23,282 nt of DNA from a virus: positions 1 through 23,282 of IMG/VR virus record IMGVR_UViG_3300009497_000046. One strand, given 5' to 3'. The translations under genes and the position numbers were made by a program. The notes under the pieces are model-generated. The model was not told the DNA's origin, ran no database searches, and was given only the letters and a program-made list of their open reading frames with translations. Below, piece by piece: positions 13,544 through 22,800 of this stretch; within the stretch, counting starts at the first letter, position 1, and each line of letters starts with the position of its first letter.

Positions 13544-14198
13544 TAATACCTTTGAATTAGGAATACCTACACATATACAGTTTACTTTATTTAAATATGA
13601 TTACTTTGATAGTATCATAATTACTAGAGTAAAAAAAGAGTGCAAAAACATATCTAAAGTTAACGGCGAATTTACTGTTACTAAGTCATCTTTCTTAAAT
13701 GCTATAAAAACTAGTAAAAGAATTAAAGCTGAGATTGAAAAGGCAGAAGATTTTGGATACATACCAATCCCTTCAATAAAACCTAACTCTGTTTACTTTT
13801 TAACTTCTATTTTTAGCAGATTACCTAATCTTAACACATTAACATTTAAGATTAATAATGATAAGAAATATACTCGTTTAATTAAAAATACAGCAGGTCA
13901 TGATATAATAAGTTTTCATTTTAATATCATTGAAGGTATATTTGATTTAACTAAGGTAATGGATAGAAAAGAATTAGATATTTTTAATAAAACTCTTATA
14001 GAATTTAAAATATTAGAAAATAAGTATTTAAGTAGGAAACCATACTTTTATATGAAAGCTACTGCTATTATAGATATTTTAACTGTCATGGAAGCTGAAG
14101 GTAAATTAAGTACATTTAATATCTTGGATCACATAGATGATAAGTTAGAAGAAGATGATCCTATACTAATTGTAAAGACTGATTATACCCCTTTTTAA
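13530..14198 (+). CDS. Unknown phage protein in replication island
   Basis: This 222-residue protein has no family I recognise. It is rich in Ile, Lys and Asn, with a mixed alpha/beta N-terminal half (VNGEFTVTKSSFLNAIKTSK) and a helical C-terminal half ending in an acidic segment (DDKLEEDDPILIV). No Cys or obvious nucleotide-binding motif is seen. The start is one of two overlapping ATGs at 13530 and 13533, inside the end of the preceding gene, and its stop is one base before the next start, so it belongs to a tight operon with the gp62-like and methyltransferase-like genes. Its length is near that of T4 gp59 (helicase loader, 217), but I see no motif that supports that. Confidence 0.75.
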   Translation: MMLIDNTFELGIPTHIQFTLFKYDYFDSIIITRVKKECKNISKVNGEFTVTKSSFLNAIKTSKRIKAEIEKAEDFGYIPIPSIKPNSVYFLTSIFSRLPNLNTLTFKINNDKKYTRLIKNTAGHDIISFHFNIIEGIFDLTKVMDRKELDIFNKTLIEFKILENKYLSRKPYFYMKATAIIDILTVMEAEGKLSTFNILDHIDDKLEEDDPILIVKTDYTPF

Positions 14199-14199
14199 T

Positions 14200-14715
14200 A
14201 TGATAAGAAGAGAAATGTATCAATTCAAAGGTAATGATCTATTGCCTTGTAAAAGTTGGGAAATATATTTCTTGATGTCAGAAGAAGGTCAATATTATGA
14301 AATACTTTGGAACAGTTCAAATAATGAATTGTTAATGTCAGATACTGAATATGAAAAGAAAGGTCACAAGCCTTTAACTGATGCATTAGCAAAATATAAA
14401 AACCCTGCTGTATTATCTATAGGTTATGGAATCGGTCTTATTAACAATTTAATTAAACTGTGCGATGGTTCTTTAACCGTCATAGAGATTAATCCTGATA
14501 TTATAAAATTAGAAACTCGTGACATTAAAGATTTAGATATTATCATTGATGATGCATTTATTTGCAATTATGATAATCTTTTTGCTGATAAAAAGTTTGA
14601 TATAATTTGGTGGGATCCTTCTGGTGGAAATAATAAAAATAAAACATTTCCAAAAGAAAGACTTAAAAATCTTTTAACAGAAAATGGCCAATTAATAAAC
14701 TGGCACCATCTTTAA
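14200..14715 (+). CDS. Compact methyltransferase / spermidine-synthase-like fold protein
   Basis: At 171 residues it contains the core of a class I SAM-type fold. Motif I is VLSIGYGIGL (71-80), the acidic strand-2 end is VIEINPD (94-100, E96), followed by D117 or D118 in IIDDAF and FDIIWWDP (133-140). The order and the VEIN-type acidic motif look most like spermidine-synthase-related proteins, but the usual catalytic Asp region and tetramerisation segment are missing, so it is a short relative. It may methylate a small molecule or protein, or be inactive. It directly follows the unknown gene at 13530. Fold call is moderate; substrate is unknown. Confidence 0.75.
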   Translation: MIRREMYQFKGNDLLPCKSWEIYFLMSEEGQYYEILWNSSNNELLMSDTEYEKKGHKPLTDALAKYKNPAVLSIGYGIGLINNLIKLCDGSLTVIEINPDIIKLETRDIKDLDIIIDDAFICNYDNLFADKKFDIIWWDPSGGNNKNKTFPKERLKNLLTENGQLINWHHL

Positions 14716-14724
14716 TCGCTTAGG

Positions 14725-14734
14725 AATATATAAA
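14725..14734 (+). promoter_or_regulatory. Late-type promoter element before membrane-protein gene
   Basis: Exact AATATATAAA, 16 bases before the ATG at 14751, with core TATAAACA. It begins the block that leads into the large virion protein. Confidence 0.6.
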
Positions 14735-14750
14735 CAAATAATGTTTGTAT

Positions 14751-15176
14751 ATGAAATCCTTACTTAAGCGCTGTTGTGAATCGAAGCGTGAGTGTATTAC
14801 TTACTTAGTAGTCTTTTTATGGGTAGCTGTTGGTATTACTGCTACATATTTTGATACTAACTTTACTCAATTGGCTGGTTATTTTATCTCGTTAACAGGT
14901 TTTGTTGCATCATATGTGTTCGGTGAAAGCATGAGACCTAGCAATAATAGTTCTATTTTTATGAAAGGTAAAAACAGCAAGAGAGAAAATCTTATGTATA
15001 TTACAATTGCACTTTGGACTATTATAGGAGTTTGGGTAATTGTTAAAAATGCTGATCTTATGGGTGCAGCTGCTTACTTTGCTGCATTAACACCATTTGT
15101 AGGCTCTTATATAATTGGAGAAACTTTTAAAAAGGAGGGTGATTCAAAAGATTCATACGAACAAATAAATTCTTAA
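14751..15176 (+). CDS. Internally duplicated four-helix membrane protein
   Basis: I choose ATG 14751 (141 residues) over an upstream TTG at 14745. Residues 14-59 and 79-124 align without gaps at an offset of 65: Y18/Y83, LW at 23-24/88-89, G28/G93, YF at 44-45/109-110, LT at 48-49/113-114, FV at 51-52/116-117, SY at 54-55/119-120 and GE at 58-59/123-124. Each unit holds two hydrophobic helices, giving four in all, with a basic N-terminus (KSLLKRCCESKRE), a basic central loop and an acidic C-terminus. No signal peptide or enzyme motif is visible. A holin, a superinfection-exclusion protein or another inner-membrane factor are options; I cannot choose. Only 3 bases separate it from the next gene. 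Confidence 0.8.
   Translation: MKSLLKRCCESKRECITYLVVFLWVAVGITATYFDTNFTQLAGYFISLTGFVASYVFGESMRPSNNSSIFMKGKNSKRENLMYITIALWTIIGVWVIVKNADLMGAAAYFAALTPFVGSYIIGETFKKEGDSKDSYEQINS
14790..15122 (+). repeat. Internal gene duplication, two units of 46 codons
   Basis: Unit 1 is 14790-14927 and unit 2 is 14985-15122, in frame, each coding two membrane helices. The units are recognisable as protein repeats, while DNA identity is weak, so the duplication is old. Confidence 0.8.
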
Positions 15177-15179
15177 TCA

Positions 15180-17141
15180 ATGGCAGTTAATGGAAGAACA
15201 ACAGATGCTAATGGTGATGCTATATTAATTAGCCTTCAAGAACCATATTTAAACGTAGTTGAAGTACTAGGATACACTGATGTAACCAAAGGTGAGTCAA
15301 CAGGTCTTTATTATAATAAACAATTTAGATGGGGAACTGACGGTGTAACATATTCTGATTATATTAATCTTACCAATGCAAATTTAGAAGCTTTATTATT
15401 AAATCCAGATAAACCTTTTTGGATACAGTATCGTTATGAGCAAGTAGGAGATGGTACATTGGAGTTTGAATCAATTGCGTTAGAATTAGTGACTGACGGT
15501 GGTGTAATTTGTAGAATTCCACAGATAGAATGTGGAGCTGAAGGCTGTGTTGGGTTTCCTAATTTAGTTGTAGACTGTTGTGGAGATACGTGGAATCCTT
15601 ATGATTTATCTAGAGCATCATCTATGTATAATCAATTATCGGCAATAACATCAAATATGTTTGGGTTCTGTGTAGATTATTTTAAAACAAAAGCAGATCA
15701 GCGAAGCAGGGATGTAATCCTTAAAGAATATTCTTTATTTGATGTAATGCAAGAAGCTGAGGTAAAAATATTAATTCCAGATAATGAACTTCCTACTAGG
15801 GAAATTCAATTTAATCCAATGATGATGGATTTTCCAGTACAGTTTGAAATTCATATTGTAAAATCTGCATTTGAGGCAGTATTCGGAATAGGTGCAAAAC
15901 CTGAAATGAGAGATTACCTGTACTTTAAAGATTATATGAATCGTATGTATGAAGTGGATGCAATTGCAGAGGCGGATGATTTTCTTTATACTGGTTCTTA
16001 CTGGAGGGTTAGTCTTGTTCCTTATCAACAAAGAACTGCTGTAGGATATGAAAACACAACAGCAGGTATAAAAGCTGAAACGGATACAAAGGCTTTAGTA
16101 TCAAATGTAGAAGATAAATTCAGAGTAGAGAGAGAAAATGAATTCAGAGATGTTAGAAAAGATAATCAATATAACACAATAGGTACTCAATGTAATGATT
16201 ATGTTAGAAGATCCTTAGATAAGAGATTAATTATCAGTGAAGAAAATGTTTATAATCAATGGACTATTATTTCTAAATATCATTATAAATTAGGTACTAT
16301 TAAAAATGGTAATGAATCAATAAAATATCAATATGAAGGTGGCTGGGGTAGTGAAGAAGATCGTGCATTTACATTTTGGGCAAGGCCTCAGTTTTTAAAA
16401 CCTATAGGAAATAATGTACTCATATTATCTATTGTAGATAAGAATGGTAAGGTGCAATTAAATACTGGAAAACTACCTGATTTTGGTAATTCTTTAAATG
16501 TTGGAGACTGGGTTAATATAAAAGGTACCCAATCATACAATGGTATTGCAAAAATTATTGAGATAGTTGGCGATTCTATTGTTATTGATGAATCATATAT
16601 AGATGATGTACTTGCTACAGGATCTCCTACATTTAATAAAGAAGAAAGTAATAATTTTATGATTTATGAAAATGATTTATTACCTCCTACGCAATATGTA
16701 TCATTGACTTATACTATTAATTGGTTTATTATGAAAATAAATAACACCTACTTTAAGTGGAAGATAAATAAACCTTTTGTAAAAAATAAATGGTATGCAT
16801 TTGTTATTAATTTAAATTCAACTGCTCGCCAACTAGGATTATTTTTATATGATACAATAGAAAACTCAACCGCAATTAATCCAGCAATAACATCAGATCT
16901 TAATTTGCTATTTAATGAAACTAAAGCATATGATCCTGTAGATGTAATAGAAGGCAAAGATTGGAAATTGTTAGGATGTAATACAGATTTAACTAATATA
17001 AGAATTTGGAAGAAGCCTATAGAGGAAGAGTTACAATCATTGATTCTTAGTCAATATGTTGTAAAAGATACTCATTTAACATTATTATTGGATAACGCAT
17101 CACCACAGTTAATGTTGCAAGATGTAACGGATGCCAGATAA
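15180..17141 (+). CDS. Large virion (neck-region?) protein with ConA-like C-terminal part
   Basis: This 653-residue protein precedes the terminase genes, where T4 has neck genes 13-15, so a neck or adaptor role is plausible but unproven. The N-terminal 100 residues look like a beta-sandwich. A Cys cluster follows (C111, C118, C123, C133, C134, C164). Residues about 165-300 (ending in a YWRVSLVPYQQRTAVGY segment) look like a conserved virion domain. The C-terminal 280 residues have the strand pattern of a concanavalin/LamG-like fold: FTFWARP (about 397), WYAFVINLNS, and NIRIWKKPIEEELQSL (about 606) followed by a terminal strand THLTLLLDN. An SH3/KOW-like insert, LNVGDWVNIKG, sits inside it. 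Glycan binding is possible. No hallmark of gp13 or gp14 is certain. Confidence 0.85.
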   Translation: MAVNGRTTDANGDAILISLQEPYLNVVEVLGYTDVTKGESTGLYYNKQFRWGTDGVTYSDYINLTNANLEALLLNPDKPFWIQYRYEQVGDGTLEFESIALELVTDGGVICRIPQIECGAEGCVGFPNLVVDCCGDTWNPYDLSRASSMYNQLSAITSNMFGFCVDYFKTKADQRSRDVILKEYSLFDVMQEAEVKILIPDNELPTREIQFNPMMMDFPVQFEIHIVKSAFEAVFGIGAKPEMRDYLYFKDYMNRMYEVDAIAEADDFLYTGSYWRVSLVPYQQRTAVGYENTTAGIKAETDTKALVSNVEDKFRVERENEFRDVRKDNQYNTIGTQCNDYVRRSLDKRLIISEENVYNQWTIISKYHYKLGTIKNGNESIKYQYEGGWGSEEDRAFTFWARPQFLKPIGNNVLILSIVDKNGKVQLNTGKLPDFGNSLNVGDWVNIKGTQSYNGIAKIIEIVGDSIVIDESYIDDVLATGSPTFNKEESNNFMIYENDLLPPTQYVSLTYTINWFIMKINNTYFKWKINKPFVKNKWYAFVINLNSTARQLGLFLYDTIENSTAINPAITSDLNLLFNETKAYDPVDVIEGKDWKLLGCNTDLTNIRIWKKPIEEELQSLILSQYVVKDTHLTLLLDNASPQLMLQDVTDAR

Positions 17142-17146
17142 CCTGG

Positions 17147-17156
17147 AATATATATT
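17147..17156 (+). promoter_or_regulatory. Variant promoter element before small terminase gene
   Basis: AATATATATT, 15 bases before the ATG at 17172, matches the first seven bases of the recurrent element but not the AAA end. Lower confidence than the exact copies. Confidence 0.4.
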
Positions 17157-17171
17157 ACAAATAACTTATTA

Positions 17172-17780
17172 ATGGAAGATAACTCAAAAGATAAATTTAG
17201 AGATAGTATCGGAGACTTACTTAGTGAATTACCTGATGAGGTTCCTGGATTAGATAATACTCCAGAATTACCTAAAGTAAGATTAGAAAGTACACAAGCA
17301 GTTGCTCTAACGAAGGCAAAAGGTAAAGCTAAAAAAGTAATGTCTAGTTTGCTTAAGTTTTACTTAAGTGAAGAAATCATCGCAGAGCATGAATATATTC
17401 AAGCAAAATCTAATTTAGATGAATATGCATTAGGTATGCTCATTCGCCAAATGGAAAACAGTGAGGTTGCTATTTCACAATTAATGGATATTATAAATGA
17501 AGGTGATGTATCCCCAAGAATGTTTGAAGTACTTAGCGATTTACAAAGAACTCTATTAGATATTATTAAAAGCCAAACAATGTATATGGTTGCTATTGAA
17601 GAAAATGCAAAAAAGACTTCTAGGGATATTGATGTTTATCATGGCAATTCAGAGAGCAGCGGTAACAAAAAACAGAGCGGTGTTAAGTCAAGAGGTACTA
17701 AAGATTTAATGAGAGCATTACAAGAAACAATTAACGAAGAAGATATACAAGATGTCGATAGCGATGAAAATGAAGAATGA
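17172..17780 (+). CDS. 16: Small terminase subunit (gp16-like)
   Basis: The 202-residue, mostly helical protein lies two genes before the large terminase, as gp16 does relative to gp17 in T4 (gp16 is 164 residues). It has an acidic N-terminus, a central pair of long helices (residues about 50-140, with YALGMLIRQMENSEVAISQL and the SDLQRTLLDIIKSQTMYMVA helix) that suit the oligomerising coiled coil of gp16, and a polar, acidic C-terminus. It would recognise or regulate DNA for packaging and stimulate the large subunit ATPase. The next ORF overlaps its end. The call relies on position, helical pattern and size. Confidence 0.75.
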   Translation: MEDNSKDKFRDSIGDLLSELPDEVPGLDNTPELPKVRLESTQAVALTKAKGKAKKVMSSLLKFYLSEEIIAEHEYIQAKSNLDEYALGMLIRQMENSEVAISQLMDIINEGDVSPRMFEVLSDLQRTLLDIIKSQTMYMVAIEENAKKTSRDIDVYHGNSESSGNKKQSGVKSRGTKDLMRALQETINEEDIQDVDSDENEE

Positions 17781-18039
17781 TTACATTCTTACACAGGAAA
17801 TAAAACAAACAGAAAGAAAAACTGAAGGTGGTTTAATTATTCCTGGTGAAAAGTATAATAGGCAAGCTTTAGTAGTTGAAGTAGCAAATGACCTTGAAAT
17901 AAAGAAAGGTGATAAAATTATAAAAACAATAGGCAAGGGTACTGAATATACTTTTGAAGGTAATAAGTTTGAAATCCTTCACATAAATCATATTCTTGCT
18001 GTTATAGAAGAAAATGGCACAGAAACCACAAGCACCTAG
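17752..18039 (+). CDS. GroES-type co-chaperonin (gp31 role)
   Basis: The protein is up to 95 residues with three possible in-frame starts: ATG 17752, 17764 and 17770. The last gives MKNDYILTQEI, the most GroES-like beginning. The body follows the Cpn10 pattern: a first strand, TEGGLIIPGE at the mobile loop, ALVVEVAND, IKKGDKIIK, a YTFEGNKFEILH strand and the ending HILAVIEE, like the ILAVVE of GroES. T4 gp31 (111 residues) replaces GroES so that GroEL can fold gp23, and a gp23 gene is in this window. It overlaps both neighbours (gp16-like upstream, gp17-like downstream by 26 bases), so it is embedded in the packaging operon. The fold call is good; specific capsid service is inferred. Confidence 0.78.
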   Translation: MSIAMKMKNDYILTQEIKQTERKTEGGLIIPGEKYNRQALVVEVANDLEIKKGDKIIKTIGKGTEYTFEGNKFEILHINHILAVIEENGTETTST

Positions 18040-19831
18040 CGCAGGATTTGATTTTAATGTTGGCAAAGCCAAGCAAGCATTTTCTTGGTCAAGTGAAAGT
18101 GTAGAACAGTTAATGTTTGCAATAGAAGAAGGTTATAAACCTGCGTCTACGCCATTCTATGAAGGTAATCCTAATTTACGAAAAGGTAATATTGTTTTTA
18201 ATTATACTTCAAATGAAATAAAAGAAATTAAAAAGTGTGCAAAAGACATTGTATACTTTGCAAATACATATTGCACTGTAATGACCGATCATGGTTTACA
18301 GACAATTAATTTAAGACCTTACCAAGAAGAGATGTTAAGGCAATTCCAAGCTGAAAGGTTTAATGTATGTTTAGCAAGTAGGCAAGTAGGTAAAACTATT
18401 TGTTCATCTATTTTTATTGCTTGGTATTCATTATTTAATTTTGATAAGAATTCTTTAATACTTTCAAATAAAGGGGCAACCACAAGAGAAATCATTGATA
18501 AAGGTAAAACTATATTAGAGCATCTACCTTTCTTTTTAAAACCCGGCACTCTTAAATGGGATGTATTTAATTCTAAGTTTGATAACGGTTGTAGAATAAT
18601 TGGTCAAACTACTACCAAGAAAGCAGCAATTGGTTTTACTATTCATTTATTATTTATGGATGAGTTTGCGCATATACCTGCAAACTTTGTTGATACTTTT
18701 TATGAAAACGTATATCCTACAGTATCTGCATCAACTAACTCAAAGGTAATAATAACCAGCACCCCAAATGGCTTTAATAAATTCTATGACATATATACTG
18801 CTGCCGATAAAGGATTAAGTGAATATACGCCCTTTAGAGTTGATTGGTGGGACGTACCAGGAAGAGATGATGCATGGATGAAACAGGAAGTTGCAAACTT
18901 AGGAAGTGATGAAGCTTTTAATAGACAATATGGAAATCAATTTATAGCAGGATCATCATTACTACTAGGCCCTGATAGTCTTAAGAAATTAAAATCAAAT
19001 GAAACAGAATTTGTTCATCGTGAAATGGTTGAGTTTGAAGACGAGCAAGTAGAATATTCTGGTTTACTGTGGGACCCTGAATTTAATTTGGATGATACAG
19101 AAGAGGATGAAAATTACTGGTGTTTTTCTGTGGATATAGCTGAAGGTACTGGTGGAGATTATTCTATCATAAATATCTTTAAGATAGAACTTATGGATGA
19201 AGCAGATTGGAAAAAGGTTACATCCCCAGGTAGCTTTATCGATTTTTATAGAATTAGACAAGTAGGAAGATTTAGAAGCAATGATCACACTATTGAAGAA
19301 TTTGCAAAAGCTCTTTATATTTTAGCTTATGATGTTTTTTACTCTGAAAACGTAAAACTAATTATTGAGTGGAATTTATTTGGGGGTGAATTAATAAAAA
19401 GAATGGAAACTGTATTTCCACAAAGAAATGATTTTGATGAAGAATCTGTTGTAAAGTTTAAACATCGAATAGATGCCAGAACTAAACAGTTTGGATTAAA
19501 AGTCAAAAAAGATAATAAACCTATATTTTGTCAAAATTTTAAAAAATACATTACTCAGAATAAAATATTAATAAAAGATAAGCATACTGTCCATGAAGCT
19601 GCAACCTTCGGTAAACTACCAAATGGTTCGTATGCTGGGCAATTAGGTCATGATGATTTAATAATGACATGTATTAATAGTTCTGAATTCTTTTTTACAT
19701 TAGACTTTTCAGATTTTGCTGAAGAGATCCATGATGGGGCTGAAAAGCATGTTCAAGATAAAATTGATGCTATCTTAGAGCAAGATGCTAAAGGGGGACA
19801 ACTTAACTTCGACATATACGACTTGGTATAA
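18014..19831 (+). CDS. 17: Terminase large subunit (gp17-like)
   Basis: The 605-residue packaging motor matches T4 gp17 in length (610). ATPase: Walker A ASRQVGKT (121-128), Walker B LLFMDE (212-217) and coupling motif TSTPNG (249-253 region). An adenine/Q-type motif is likely at LRPYQEEML (100-108). Nuclease: VDIAEGTGGDYS with D374, IIEWN with E452, and GHDDLI with D547/D548, which correspond to the T4 catalytic triad D401/E458/D542. All key residues are present, so it should be active. It acts on the portal to translocate DNA and cut concatemers. The start overlaps the co-chaperonin gene by 26 bases. Confidence 0.96.
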   Translation: MAQKPQAPSAGFDFNVGKAKQAFSWSSESVEQLMFAIEEGYKPASTPFYEGNPNLRKGNIVFNYTSNEIKEIKKCAKDIVYFANTYCTVMTDHGLQTINLRPYQEEMLRQFQAERFNVCLASRQVGKTICSSIFIAWYSLFNFDKNSLILSNKGATTREIIDKGKTILEHLPFFLKPGTLKWDVFNSKFDNGCRIIGQTTTKKAAIGFTIHLLFMDEFAHIPANFVDTFYENVYPTVSASTNSKVIITSTPNGFNKFYDIYTAADKGLSEYTPFRVDWWDVPGRDDAWMKQEVANLGSDEAFNRQYGNQFIAGSSLLLGPDSLKKLKSNETEFVHREMVEFEDEQVEYSGLLWDPEFNLDDTEEDENYWCFSVDIAEGTGGDYSIINIFKIELMDEADWKKVTSPGSFIDFYRIRQVGRFRSNDHTIEEFAKALYILAYDVFYSENVKLIIEWNLFGGELIKRMETVFPQRNDFDEESVVKFKHRIDARTKQFGLKVKKDNKPIFCQNFKKYITQNKILIKDKHTVHEAATFGKLPNGSYAGQLGHDDLIMTCINSSEFFFTLDFSDFAEEIHDGAEKHVQDKIDAILEQDAKGGQLNFDIYDLV

Positions 19832-19848
19832 AAAGTTATAGGTTGTTG

Positions 19849-19858
19849 GATATATAAA
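19849..19858 (+). promoter_or_regulatory. Late-type promoter element before tail sheath gene
   Basis: GATATATAAA with core TATAAAAA, 27 bases before the ATG at 19886. It is one base from the exact element, and the spacing to the start is the longest of the set. Confidence 0.55.
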
Positions 19859-19885
19859 AAAAGCAAATAAAAAAAATAATATAAG

Positions 19886-22800
19886 ATGGCACTAGATCCG
19901 AAAATCGCTTCGATTAAAGCAGCAGGGACATACCGATTTGAGTTTGACAAATCTCAAGTAGTTAGTATTCCTGCTAATCAGACAAGGTTAATTGTCGGTT
20001 TCTCTAAAACAGGACCTTTTAATACTCCGGTATTCATTCCTGACACCGCATTCTTCAAACAAGTATATGGTGATATTGACAGAAACTTAGAAAGAAAGGA
20101 TTCATTTTTCCATAGAAGCTGTTTAGCAGCATTGGAAAGAGGACCGATTCTTGCACTTAACTTATTAAACTTAACTGCTACCGATAAGGTAGAGTATATT
20201 AAATTTGGTGCGGCCTCCACACCAGAAGGTGGTACATACCAAGATAATGCAGGTGCATTAGGTGAATACCAAAAATTCTATAACAGAGATAAATTCTTTT
20301 ATCCTGACTCAGATTCATTCTTAAGTAATGTAAATGCTGACACGCAGAATTTTAATTCAGGTACTACCAATGATTTATTAGATATGGTAAACTTAGGACA
20401 AAATCCGTTATCAGTCATAGTAAGAAAAGCATCAGCTGCTAATTCTACTGGATTCAACGTAACTGTTGAAGAATGGTATGGAGCTGCAAATGTACCAGGA
20501 TTCTTAAATAAAGATAGTTTAGTATCTGACTTCTTGGTAGATGTATTTGTAATCAATGGAAACTTTGGTGGAGACTTTGGTTCTGCAACGCCTTATGAAA
20601 GATTTGCGGCAGATCCAATATTCCAAACATATTTTGATAAAACACAAGGTTTAAAAAGAAGAGTATTTGATGCTGATTCAACAGATACAAAAATCGCTGA
20701 ATTTTTTAATGAATCAGAAGTTCAGGTAATTGCAACTTATACTGCTTCACTTATTCCTAACTTTACTGACTTATTAGGTAATAACCTTTTCGTAGAAAAA
20801 GTTATAAATGCTGATACTGCATCTACTGGATTATTTGTCGCTGTGAATGAAGATCTTTTTGATGGTGATACATTAATTGATGGTGTTGCAGGTGGTATTG
20901 ATATGATAGGTCATAACCTTGAATATACTCAATCTACATCATTACAAGATGATGTTAATTTCTTATCATACAGTAGTTCTATTGTATCTGATTTAAGTTA
21001 TGCAGGTAATGGCATTACACCAACATCAGTTGATAAAAGTACAAGTGATCTTCTTTCTGTTACGGATTTAACTTCTGGTGATGTTCAAATACAGATACAA
21101 GGTTCTGTAGGATCTGCATTATTTGATGGATTCTCAAGTATGACCGCAAACACTGCTACTGTTGTAGGTAGTTATATTGAAGCTATTGATCTTAATGGCG
21201 ATACAGTATATGTACCTGTAATATCTCACCAAGTAGTTGGTAATACAGTAACTGTTGTTTTATCTGGCTCTAATGCTACTATTGATTCAACTTGTTTCGG
21301 TACAAGCTTTGATTACATAAATGAAACTGACTTTGGTTTTGTAACCGATGAGGCCCCATTAACTAATCCGAATAATTCTAATATTATAGGTTCTTATGGT
21401 TCATCATTATATAGTCAATTCTCAAATGGAACTTTAACTGATGGTGATGAAGCAGTATTTTTAGATGGTGGAACTCAATATCAATCGTTCTTAGTATTCA
21501 ATGCTGTTGATTATGGATTTATTCATACTGCATCACCAACTACTACTGCAACAACAATTGCAATTTCAGATTTAGATTATGCTCTACCATCTGTTCAAGT
21601 AACTCCTTATCAGGAAGATGCATTTAATAATATTACACCACATGCTGAATTTACTTTAGGTAGTGCAACTGGTACATTTTTAAATTCTGACGCTGTTGCA
21701 TATCCTATAGGTACATTAGGTATCCAAACATTAAAAGGTGCAAATAATGTTTCTATAGATATTATATCAGATTCTGTTACTGAACCTGGATTAAAGCCTA
21801 ACCAAGTATTAATCGCATCTGATAATCCTGATGCTGCCGATGTTATCGTTGGTAATTATTTAGTACATTTTGAAGGTGATGCAACAACTCCACATTCAAG
21901 GTTAACGAGAATGAATGTTGTACAAGGTGGATTAACCAATGCTGAGTTTAGTACTATTCCTGCAGGAAAAACTGCATTATTAGTAACATGCCAAAGCGAA
22001 ATTGCAACATCAACCGCAGCAGGTGTAGTTAAAGTAGAATTATATTATCCTATTGATGCATGGGTAGATTACTTAAATGTATTTACATTGGATGGATTTA
22101 AATTAACTGCTAGTCATGTACCTAACGGAACAAACGATAGACAAAATGAAATCTTAAACGGTACTTTAAATGGAACTAATTTATTTAAGGCATTAACTGA
22201 CAGAGATGTAATTAACTTTAGATATATTGTAGATACATTCGGAAACGGTATTGAAAGTGGATCTAAATCAATCTATACAGTATTAGCTTCTACAAGGAAA
22301 AACGCGTTTGCAATATTAAATGCACCATCTGCTAAGGACTTCAAAAATAATTCCGATCCTTCGTTTAAAGATCTAACTGGAAGCTTATCATCTAGATTTA
22401 TTTCTACTGGTGGTGATCTTTCAAAGAATCCTACGGTAAGATACTCATTACCATCTCAAACACAAGGTGCAAGTTGGGGAGCATTCTATTATCCGTTTAT
22501 TACTGTTAGGGATTTAGGTAGAAATATAAATGTTGTACCAGCTGCATATGTTTCAAACAACTTTATTGCAAAATATGAAAACGCTTTACCGTGGTCATTA
22601 GTTGCAGGAGTTCGTAGAGGTGTTGTCGGTGGAACTGGCGTTGTAGGATTAGAAATCAATCTTGGAAAAGAGGACAGAGAATACTTAGAACCATTTGGAT
22701 TAAATCCAATTGTATTCCAAAGTGGAACTGGGCCAACAATCTTTGCAAATAAAACTGCACAGCAGACTACAAAATCTGCATTAAGTTCTATTAACAGTAG

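Noticed and set aside
13530-14198. gp59-like helicase loader identity
   Set aside because: Only the length and the replication context agree; no residue pattern supports it.
14745-14750. TTG start for the membrane protein
   Set aside because: An ATG two codons later at 14751 is a better start with normal spacing.
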